From Roridomyces roridus (Eukaryota; Basidiomycota; Agaricomycetes; Agaricales; Mycenaceae): 64,000 bases of DNA. The translations under genes were made by a program, and so were the position numbers. The notes beneath the pieces are model-generated. The model worked only from the letters and a program-made list of their open reading frames with translations, was not told where the DNA came from and made no database searches. The stretch lies in contig JARKIF010000046.1 of assembly GCA_029378245.1 (NCBI GenBank), positions 1 through 64,000 of the forward strand, written 5' to 3'. Of this stretch, positions 10,234 through 19,311 are shown piece after piece. Positions within the stretch are counted from its first letter, which is position 1; every line of letters starts with the position of its first letter.

Positions 10234-13200
10234 CTACTCGCTATCACTAGTGGGAGGGATGATCTTGCGAACGCCAGGAGGGCCGCGCCGACGGGTGCCC
10301 GTATTGGGCGCGCCTTTGTGTGCTGGCCTCGGGACGGGGCGCGAGACCACCACCTCGGGGTCGAGGCCCTTGCCGTGCTTCTTCCCCACCCCGCTGGCCT
10401 TCTTCTTCTTCTTCGCAACCGGCTCCTGCTCCTCTTCATCGTCCTCCCGGTCGTGCTTTTCTCCCACCACGCTCCTCTTCTTCGACTTCACCACGACTGG
10501 CTCCTCCTCCTCGGGCTCCTCCTCCCCCTCCTCGCTGTTGTTGACGACACGGCGCTTCTTTCTCGGTGGTGCATCCTCATCTCCATCACTATCCTCCCCG
10601 CCCTCGCCATCACTGCCGCCACCTCTCTCCCGATTCTCGCGTTCATGCTTCCCCCGCGCTGCTATCATCTCTCTCTCATGTGCTGCGATTGCGGCTCCGT
10701 TAGGCACAAACTTGCCGCCCTTCATCACCACCCGAGGTGGAGCTGGCGTTGGGACAAAGACGGGCTTGGCGGGCTTGGGCTTGGGCTTGGTGGCAGAGGG
10801 TTTGGGCTTGGTCTTGGTAGCGGGATTGGCCTTGGTCTTGGTAGCGGGATTGGCCTTGGCCTTGGTAGCAGCGGGCTTGGCCTTGGTGGTAGACTTGGAG
10901 GCGGAGGCGGACTTGGAGGCAGACTTGGCAGCGGGCTTGGACGCGGACTTGGCAGCGGGCTTGGACGCGGACTTGGCAGCGGGCTTGGACGCGGACTTGG
11001 CAGCGGGCTTGCTCGACTTGGCCTTCTTGCGCCGCGCAGATCCGTCCTCATCCGAGTAATCCCCATTGTAGTTTGCAAACGGCTGATCCTCGTTGTCGTT
11101 ACGCTCGGGCTCGGTGTCAGGGTCAGACTCGGGCTCGGGCTCGGGCTCGTCGTTGTCGTCACCGCTCTCGGCGTAGGTCTCTGTACGCCGAGCTCTGAGC
11201 TCGCGCTCCGTCCCCTGCGTCTGGTGCTTCCCCCCGCAATCCAGCCGAATCTTGCGCACGTTTGCCTCCTCCGCAAGGCCCTTCTTGATGAGCTTGTTAA
11301 AACGGCGCTCTTCCTCATCCTCCTCGGCCTCCGTCAACTTCCTCCATTTGCAAGTACCATCCTTGAGCGCCTTGTAAACGGCACGGACGTGCCCCGCGTT
11401 GGTGATTTTACCCAGACGTTTCCAAGGAACGCCGGCGGGCCAGCCGGTCAAGGCGACGTGCTTTGCCTGGACAATAGACTTGATGTATCCCTCGAAATTC
11501 ATGTTAACGTTGACCTTGCCGGTGATTTGGAGTTGAGAGAGCGATTAATATACAACAGGAGCAGCACGAGGAACACGACGACTTACTGAGGCCCGACTTG
11601 ATCATGGCGCTACCCAGCGAACGCATCTTTTCAGTCGTCGGGGCGGTGATGGCTCCTGTGTACCAATTAGCATTGGGCAGAATCTATAGAAGGAGGGCTT
11701 ACCTGCGCTCTTCTGGATAGCCCACAACTCGAGCATTGTATTGATCAACTCAGGCTCGCGGCCAAGGATCTCCGAGCAAAAGCCGAGGGCATCACCCGAT
11801 TCCATCGCGACTGGCGCAAGGACATTGTTGAAATTGCCGCGAGTGAAGAACGCAAAGCCCATAATGCCGGTGCGGTGATAGAGACCTCGGATCTACCATG
11901 ATCATTTGGTAAGGAAAACGAGAGATGGAAAAGAGAGAGAGCAAACACACCAACTCCAAGATGACATCCAACGTCCCCTGAGCGTCGACAGCTGCAGCTA
12001 TGTTGTCATGCCGCACGCCTGTCCGTTTGAGGACACCGTCCGCCTCGAGCTTTGCGACCATGCGTTTGAGGTCATCGGGGTCGATGTTCTCCTTGAGCGA
12101 AGGATCCTCTTTCATCATCTTTTTGGCCTGCTCCATGGTGTACCGGTTCCCAAACTCGCGCCCTGAAAGTCATGTTAGTATAAGTGACGCAAAAGAAAGG
12201 AACAAGCTGCCCACCCTCGTTCAAAGACTCCATAACACAGCAGACTTGCGCATTGTACACACTGACTTTGTTTTGCTTGGCCTTGAGAGCAGAAACGTTG
12301 TACACCCGACGGCGTATCTCCTTCACCTTCATGTTATGACGCATCGCTACCACCGGGACCAAATCCTCGACGGCCTGGCGTATGTCGCGAATGTCGTCAG
12401 CAACTGCCTGCGACTTGTTGGCCCGAATCTGGCGCCGGAGACGTGTCAGTGCCGCCGAGTTTTTTTCCTTGGGCCGATAGCGTGCACGGGGAGGGATGAC
12501 TGGTCTGTCAGGATGACGACGAGCATGGGTGTTGCCTGGTAGCTCAGGCGGAGTGTCGCCCATGTCGACAGGGGTCTCCACGACGGGGACAACAGGCACA
12601 TTAGGGAGAAGTGGAGTCGGGGTTGCCGTGCTGGTCGTCTGGACGAGCGGGGTGGGAGTGGTGGTGGTGGTGGTAGCGACAAGCGCGTTAGGGACAAGCA
12701 GAGTCTCCAAAACGGGGACGACAAGCGCGTTAGAGACAAGTGGAGTCGGGGTTGCCGTGCTGGTCGTCTGCACGAGCGGGGTGGGAGTGGTGGTGATGGT
12801 GGTGGTAGCGACAGGCGGCGTCTCCACGATGGGGACGACTCCAGCTCCCTCCGACATTTTTTGTGGATATTGAGGTTGGTCAAATGCTACAGCCTGTCCG
12901 CAATTCATGAGTTTCAGAGACGCAGTTGAGAGACACTGCACTCACCAACAGGAACGATGCCAAGGTATGAAGAAGAAACCAACGACCCAAGGCCCATAAA
13001 CAATTGAGCACGCGTCTGGTAAACGAACAAGTCGCGTCCGTGCAGACCGCGGCAGACGTAAGAACCAGCAAGGACATCTAGGCCTCGTTAGCATGTACCT
13101 GTTGCAATATAGACGGGATACGTACCTGCTGGTGGCATCCGCAAAGCCAAAATCCAAGTCCGAATAAGAGTATCAGAATCCTCTGTTTTTCCTGGTCAGC

Positions 13201-13389
13201 CCTGTGCCCAAGAATGCGAGTCAGAGGAGAGAGCTCACCAGGCAAATGCAGGTTGGGAAGACATTGGACAGTGTGCAGCGTATTGGGCTGCAAACGCATG
13301 CAGGCCGCAACATTGTCGGAGTCGTCTGACGTGTACACGTCATTGTGGCGGCCAGCGCACCTCCCGCACAATACTCGCTTGACGTGCAA
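10234..13389 (-). CDS. Multi-exon chromatin-like protein with histone-H1-like C-terminal tail
   Basis: Minus-strand gene read from about 13389 to TGA at 10234. Phase-matched exons join a small Cys-containing N-terminus (VLCGRCAGRHNDVYTSDDSD, then LHLP, GKTEDSDTLIRTWILALRMP, then DVLAGSYVCRGLHGRDLF) to a Thr/Pro-rich linker (TTTTTTPTPLVQTTSTATPT), a conserved-looking domain (IRGLYHRTGIMGFAFFTRGN; GYIKSIVQAKHVALTGWPAG) and a long Lys/Ala/Ser tail with repeated KPAAKSAS units like linker histone H1, then acidic and basic patches. The middle domain resembles proteins I associate with transposon-rich mushroom loci; its biochemical role is unknown to me. An H1-like tail suggests DNA or nucleosome binding in the nucleus. 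At the exon join near 11515-11585 no AG acceptor keeps the frame, so this copy may be damaged. It sits next to the TET gene on the same strand. Confidence 0.55.
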
Positions 13390-13684
13390 CGGGCTCTTGA
13401 AGTCGCCGTTGGGTTCGCGCTACGGAGCATGGCTGCTCAAGTTGAAACGGGGAGCATTCCAAAGAGAAGAGATGGAAGAAGAAAGAGTCAAGAGATTACA
13501 TCAGCAACGCTTTGTGCCAAATTGGGAAGTCATTTTCGATTTTTCTATTTACAATACAAGAAAGATGTACACTACATCTGAGCACACAATACTAGCTATG
13601 ATACATTTTTTTCGACGCGCGCACGACCAGTAGCAAATTCAAAGAAAGAAAAAACACCAAGAAAGCCCGCCCCCTCCTCACCGA

Positions 13685-14945
13685 CTAGACACTGCCTTCA
13701 CCCGCCCCCCAAAATGTGAAGTCGAGGAATTTATCGTGATGGTTGTGGAATACGATAGTTGGGGCAAACATGCCCCGGCGCGAGGCAGCGGCGGCGGCGT
13801 CTCTCTCGTTCTCAAAGAGGCGACCACGTATACCGCCGACGGCATAGAGGAGAGGCGAGTCGGGGTGGCGCACGCTGTGGAGGTTGAGGCGTGTGCGCAC
13901 CGCGGAGAGCTCGGCCTCGGTGGGATCAGCGTCACCAAGGAGGGGGCTGATGGCCTCGTAGCCCACGGCAGGCAGAACCGAAGTCAGTTGGGCCTGGGAG
14001 GAGGCATGGGCAACGACGGTGGCCTGGGAGGAGGCAGGGTCGACAACGGTGCCCTGCGACAACATCGCAAACATGTCGTCAGACATCTCAGGGATGGAGA
14101 CGCTGGAGAAGGAAGATCTGCCGGAGGAGGACCGAGAGTGGGCGCGAGAGGTGGAGCGGGAGGACATCGCAGACAGCTGCGAGGAGATGTTGCTGGAGAT
14201 CTCCCCACGTGTGGGCGACTGGCGGCTGGGAGAGGGCAAGGTGGAGAGCATCGAGGAGAGCTCCTTGATGTCCTTGGCATCGTAGACGGCGCGCATGGAC
14301 CCAAGCTCTGGGATGTCCTTGCCCAACGAAGCCATGGCAGCGGCATAGCGTTGCTCGTATCCAGCAGCAAGCTTGGAATAGCGCTGGTCATAGCGCCCAT
14401 CATCGCCGTCGTCAGATACGGGGGTGTCAATCAACGAGGGGCAGGGCGAGGAGGCAGTTGAGTGGCAAGTCTGGTCGTAGGAGACAGACGGCGTGAGGTT
14501 GGAAGGGTCCGTGGGCTTGACGTTGGGATAGAGGGACGCCCATTGGGGGAGGGGAGAGGACGAGGTGAAGCCCTCGGGGAACCCGTCCGCGTCCGGGTCA
14601 GGGCAGCCAAGGCTGTGGTATTTGAGGCAAAGGTCGATCCATACAATCTTGGCACCCTGGGGACCGACCAATGTTTTGCAGACGCGGAGCTGGGAGTTGG
14701 GGTAGTGGTCGGTCTGTTCCCGAGCGAGAACACTGCGAGAACGGTGAGTGCATGCAAAATACAGTTGCCAAAGTAACATACTTGTCGGTGAAGATCCCGC
14801 GAAACTCTCCTTCGCCGACAAGATAAAGGGGGTCGCGCTTGGGCTTGTATCCCTCCGATTGGTAGAAGTGGGGGGTGCAGATAACCTTGGAGGGCTTTGC
14901 ACCGCTGTAGTAGATGTCGTTGGCTTCGTCACCGAGATGTTGCAT
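13685..14945 (-). CDS. Hypothetical protein, RNase H1/viroplasmin-like N-terminus
   Basis: ATG 14945 opens MQHLGDEANDIYYSG. A 50 bp GTATGT...CGCAG intron (about 14731-14780) joins FTDN to VLAREQTDHYPNSQLR in frame, and the reading continues to TAG at 13685 (about 440 residues). The segment YLVGEGEFRGIFTDN...HYPNSQLRVCKTL has the shape of the small hybrid-binding fold at the N-terminus of RNase H1 and of viroplasmin (aromatic-V-x-G-x-GIFT, then a shift in the polypeptide before a K/T stretch). This is a weak match by eye. The rest is Ser-rich and low complexity with a C-terminal block ending FLDFTFWGAGEGSV. Same strand as the TET gene, about 1.3 kb beyond its 3' end. Confidence 0.55.
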
Positions 14946-15223
14946 GTTGCAGGAGAGTGGGGGCGAAAAGAGTGGGGTGAAAAGAGTGGAGCGAAAAGAC
15001 GGCGAGATGAAGGGAGGAGAAGAGTTGTTTATATGAGACATCCGCCGCCACCGCTTCTGGAAATCACGTACCCATGGAACTGGCCTCATTTCCAAGGACA
15101 TTGTTCGCGTTCCTGCTGGCAGTGGCTGGAAGACTCTAATGGAAGGAAGCGGCGTTTATTGCAACATTTATTGCGAGGTAACTACACCAAGAAATGAGTA
15201 GAGTGGCGGCACGCTGATTGGCA

Positions 15224-15859
15224 TCAGACACCCGACTCCGACCCCGCCCCTGCCGCCTCCAGTTCGTCCAGCTGCTGTGCCCACTCAACTTCCTGCCACG
15301 CTGTTTCCAACTCCTCCAACTTGTTGCACCGTTGTGCCCTCTTGCGCCGCTTGCTCTGAACGAGCTCCTCGAGCTCAACGTCATGGACCTCGTCATCGTT
15401 GTTGGGGGGGAGCATGGATGGAGGTGATTGGGTGTCACCACGCTCGCAAGGTGGGGTCTGGCCAGGGTGTCGTCTCTGCCAAGTATCTAGCCATGCGTCA
15501 TAGCCTATTTTGTCGATAGTTTTCCTGTAGAATAAATGTGAGGGCGTGGAGAAAGAGAAAGACAAGGAGACGCACTGGCAGTGCCGTAGCATCTCCTTCT
15601 GAGCCAGCCGCGCACGATTGGTGGCCCTGTAACCCGCAGCGTACTGGTTGGCCTGGATTTTGGCGACAGCATCCAAGGTCGGGCTACTCTTGGACTTGGC
15701 ACGGCGTCGGGCAGCGTGAGTTCGACCACGAGCAAGTTCCTGTTCCAAATGGCTTGGAGGGTGTCCGAGCAGAGAGTGAAATGCGAGGGAGACGCACTTC
15801 AGTCGATATGTGGCTTGGCGTTGGGCAGCGGGTACTCGCGCCTTGGGTGGCATTTTCAT
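15224..15859 (-). CDS. Small basic coiled-coil-like hypothetical protein
   Basis: ATG 15859 (MKMPPKARVPAAQR) with an internal ATG at 15853. Two introns (a 45 bp GTGCGT...CCAAG and one GTGCGT...CTACAG) join in phase to HLEQELARGRTHAARRR, then KTIDKIGYDAWLDTWQRRHP, ending at TGA 15224. About 180 residues, strongly charged, with a C-terminal heptad-like stretch (LEELETAWQEVEWAQQLDEL) that may form a coiled coil. Function not recognised. Lies between the Ser-rich gene and the TET gene on the same strand. Confidence 0.5.
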   Translation of the reverse strand: MKMPPKARVPAAQRQATYRLKCVSLAFHSLLGHPPSHLEQELARGRTHAARRRAKSKSSPTLDAVAKIQANQYAAGYRATNRARLAQKEMLRHCQCVSLSFSFSTPSHLFYRKTIDKIGYDAWLDTWQRRHPGQTPPCERGDTQSPPSMLPPNNDDEVHDVELEELVQSKRRKRAQRCNKLEELETAWQEVEWAQQLDELEAAGAGSESGV

Positions 15860-16283
15860 TTTGTGCAGATGGTGAGAGCTAGGAGCGTTGGAGAGAGAGT
15901 GTGGTTGAGCCACAGAGTGGTGAATCGTCGATGTAGTGGCTTTGAGGAAGGGAGTCAAGAGAGAGGATGGTGGTCAGCAGTAGAAATCTGAGACTCGATT
16001 CGGATGTGAATCCAGACCAAGTAAATTTTCGACCACAGAATGCTCCATTAATTAGAGAAAAAATTCAAATACCCCCAGAGGGTCTGTATCAAGCAGCCTG
16101 AAGCGCCAGATGGGGTAGAGATCTGTGGTGTTAACCTAGATAAAAAGAATCCCCGCCGAATGTGGTAAGTCAGTGACACGTGTGGTAAGTAACTGACACT
16201 CTTCTTCGTGGATTCCAGACGGTAATGTGGAGGCAAATTCTATTGCGCACGTCAAGAAGACATAGGGTATTTATCTACTGTAT
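15860..16283. other. Intergenic, no gene seen
   Basis: Short spacer between the small basic gene and the end of the TET gene. Contains two direct repeats of GTGGTAAGT around 16160-16190; nothing else supportable. Confidence 0.5.
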
Positions 16284-18233
16284 CTACTGAGTTTTATAGA
16301 GTAATTCCAATTCGTCCAAGGTCGAAAAAAAACCGAGTCCATCCTCCCACCGAGTTCCAGCCGCCTGATCTCTCTGCGCCTTCTCCTCTGGCGACGCAGT
16401 TGCGAGGAAGTCGTCATCCGTCCTATTCCCATTTGCAACCCAGCGGAATAAGGCACCCGACGTGAATTGTGTAAACGAGTGGCGTTTCTCGTGCGGCTGG
16501 ATGGGGGTATTGGAATGGGTGATGATCGCGGATGGGATGAAGATGGTGGAGCCTGGGGGAAAGCGGATGATGAGACGGAGTTCCCATAGGATGATGTGGC
16601 CGCCGAGGTCGGGGTTGTAGTCGCCAAGCGCCGTGACAGGGCACCATCCCGGAGCCAAGTTCCCAAAGTCGCGGTGTGGACGAGTGACCGCACGCCCAAA
16701 GTTCCACGTGCAAGCCGCCAACACGCTGCAGTCGAAATTCCATCTCAGTTGCTTCCAGGCGAGAAGATCGTCCTTGCACTTCTGATATCGTGCAAAGAGA
16801 CGTGGGGCGTAGATAGACATGAGTACTACGTGTATGTCAGGAGATGAGAATATATGTGTATGCAAATCGTACGCACGCATGGTGAATCCCACAATGTCGA
16901 GGAAGAACTTGTGGTGCATGAGCTCGTCGGTGACGGCGGTGTTTGCCACGTTGGTGTGCAGATCGCCCGGTTCCTGCAGGAATGAAATGAGAAGGGAGGG
17001 AATGGTAGAGAGGAGGGACGTACTGTTTGACCAGTCCCAAAGGATGGCCCACGTGTCAAAGCCGCATATTCCTCCTGCGCCCTGCGGTGCTGATACTCCC
17101 GAGCAGAAAGACGAATGCATTCCTCGCGCTGCTCCATCTCCTTTGCGGCACCATCAACAACGAGCTTCCACCGTTCTTTATCCCGAGGTTCCCCGCCCAG
17201 AAGCGCAATGATTCTTCTCTTCGAGTCGACAATAGGTATAGTGAGCCTGGTGCGATGGTGAGCTCCGGCGGCTGAAGGAGGAGGAGGAGGGCTCACCATC
17301 CAAGCCAAGGTATGTATCTGAACCCAGGTTTGCCCACCAACGCATCGACCTGCGCTTGGGTGTATATACAGGGCCCCATTCCCGAGTCACCGACGCTGAG
17401 CTCGCTCAGCTCGTCCTCGTACTCCCAAAGGTTGACGTCCTGCCCTCGCCGGACCCCAATCCACCCAGGCTTGGAGTGTGGAAGGTCGTTGGCATCCACA
17501 GCGACGTGTATAGGCGATGACGTGGCCTCGCGTGCTCTTTTCAGATGTACGTGCTTGAGTTTGGGGTTGGTGGGGGCGGCGGGGTTGAGGCGACGTTCAT
17601 GGTCACGTTTGACCTTGGATTTAATCTTCTCCCGTGCTGTAGCGGAGGAGGCTTTCTTGAGGCGATCCCGAGGGGGGGTGTGGCTGGCTGCTGAGGTCGA
17701 CGCGCCTTGGCGACGCTGAGCGCGTTTGACATTGTATTTCTGCTTGCGATGGACAGCGGCAGATACACCCGACGTAGCGTTTGGTGCCACGGGAATGGAT
17801 GACTGCGGGTCGGCCAAAGGAATGTCAGGGACTATTAAGACCGCGTCAATTCGTGACAGAGACAGAGAGAGCAGCGACGCACCGTTGAGAGTAAGCGAGG
17901 ACAGGGCGGGGACGATGATATCCTCGGGCTCGTCCAAGGTCCCGTTCGTCTGCTGCTCTTCCAGAAACACCCTCAGCTGTTCCTCCGCATCAAAGTAGAC
18001 GGCAGGCTGAATGGCAAGCCCAAGAGCCAGGTCAAAAGGTGAGTACTCCTTCTTGGAACGGAGACGACGCCTTGGAAGCTGGAGTAAGCCTAAAACTTGG
18101 ATAGTCAGTATGTGGAATACGAAGGGAGAAAGAGTGCCAGCGCCAAGTTCCGCGAGGGAGCTCTTTGCGGCGTGCGCCGGGTTCCAAGTTCGGATTCCAT
18201 TGCATGACAATTGAAATTTGACTTACCGTCCAT
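16284..18233 (-). CDS. TET/JBP-family 2-oxoglutarate/Fe(II) dioxygenase
   Basis: Six exons in phase: 7 nt first exon (ATG 18233), about 18089-17893, 17827-17297, 17246-17024, 16978-16880, then about 16828-16284 (TAG). The C-terminal double-stranded beta-helix shows the full catalytic set of TET/JBP enzymes: HxD iron ligands in RPHRDFGN, WCPVTALGDYNPDLGGHIIL, the distal His in SAIITHSNTPI, and the 2-oxoglutarate Arg in SGALFRWVANGNRT. The preceding domain (LTIPIVDSKRRIIALLGGEP, DKERWKLVVDGAAKEMEQ) and the Lys/Arg-rich N-terminus also fit fungal TET proteins. TET enzymes oxidise 5-methylcytosine in DNA (JBPs act on thymine); a nuclear role is expected. About 500 residues, no stop or frameshift seen. 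It is transcribed away from the KDZ transposase 1.1 kb upstream, and mushroom TET genes are known to co-occur with KDZ transposons. The first exon is the least certain part. Confidence 0.9.
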
Positions 18234-18529
18234 GAGAACGACGCCCGACAACTGCCAGCAAGACGAAGGAAAGAAAGAGAGATTGGCGACGGCAACAAAG
18301 AGGTTTACGTAAATTGCTGCTGTGTCTCGACGTGACTTGTTTGATCATGCTCCCGTCCTCGATCATCCTTGTATCTCATTGCCGCATTTCTCCTCCTCCT
18401 CCCTCCTTCCTCAATCTCAGCCCTCCTTCCTTTAAATCCAACACCCTCTGTCCTCATGCACAGAAGCAAGAATCGTGCCCGGAAATGGCAGCTCATGTCG
18501 GTCACAACAACGAGGTGTGGTTGTACCCT

Positions 18530-19260
18530 TGATGCAATGCGGGCTCATTTGGCCAGAGCCCGTATTGCATTGCGGGCACACCTTGGCCGGCCGGCCAGCA
18601 TGTGCCCATAATGCATTCTGGGTACACAGCCTCTGAACAGTGTGTTGACAGCAGCACAGCCCCTAACCAAAAACAGCAGGCAGAAGGCTGAATTGAACCC
18701 ACAGCCTCCAGAACACCATTACATAATCAGAATGGCAACTGTTACTACTACACTATAATAACCATACTGGTTAAAATATTCGCAGCCCATACAATACCAG
18801 CCACCCAACCTAACCCTAACCCAGCATTCACACCCCTAACCACCAATTCACAGTGGATATTGCCCCTAACCGCCAATTCACGGTGGATTCTGTGAGCGAT
18901 ATTCACAGCCGAGGCCGCGGGGGGGATGTTGACAGTCCTGGGCCACACCTAACCTAACCTAACCTAACCGCCAATTCACAGCGGGATCTCTGTCTGGGGG
19001 CATGGTTTGGCTTGATGTTGGCGGCTATCTGTCACTCTACAATGGTCTAGTTGGTTATGGTGTCTGTCTTCTGCTCTGGTCAGTTGACAGCAGGAGGTTT
19101 TGGGTTCAATTCCTGCTCTTAACCTTTGAGTTCTTTTGTGTTTCACCCTATGACCCGTAATGCATTACGGGCACATCCTGGCCGGCCGGCCGGGGCACGC
19201 CCGTATTGCAATACGGGTCCCAGCCAAACGCGCCCATAATGCATTCTGGGTGCTGCCACT
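18530..19260. mobile_element. Non-autonomous element: two divergent tRNA-like modules around CCTAA repeats (copy 1)
   Basis: Outer arms contain palindromic CCCGTATTGCATTGCGGG-type blocks and GGCCGGCCGGCC, present on both sides (about 18530-18630 and 19148-19255). Inside, a minus-strand tRNA-like block (18686-18772, B-box GGGTTCAATTC on the minus strand) and a plus-strand tRNA-like block (19043-19125) flank the sequence. Between them are repeated CGCCAATTCACRGYGGAT words and an (AACCT)n tract at 18947-18969. Copy 2 is at 47998-48826. It fills the gap between the TET promoter and the KDZ transposase. Confidence 0.7.
19043..19125 (+). ncRNA. tRNA-like module (SINE-type pol III promoter)
   Basis: A-box-like TCTAGTTGGTTATGG and B-box-like GGTTTTGGGTTCAATTCC spaced as in tRNA genes. 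Matches the module at 48571-48655. No proper anticodon arm is evident, so it is a tRNA-derived relic and not a working tRNA gene. Confidence 0.55.
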
Positions 19261-19311
19261 GGTGCAACAACAGAGGACCCGTGTGTGGTTCCACCCGCCA
19301 AGAAGGTTCGG

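Noticed and set aside
10106..11589. Long plus-strand open frames of about 317 and 423 codons with Gly/Leu or Ser-rich repeats
   Set aside because: They are antisense to the KPAAKSAS tail of the minus-strand gene and are low-complexity shadows with no splice logic.
12529..12873. Plus-strand Gly/Val/Ser-rich protein
   Set aside because: Antisense of the Thr/Pro linker of the minus-strand gene.
18947..18969. Telomere
   Set aside because: The (AACCT)n tract is about 23 bp, internal, and part of a dispersed element also present at 48466; fungal telomeres are usually TTAGGG arrays at chromosome ends.
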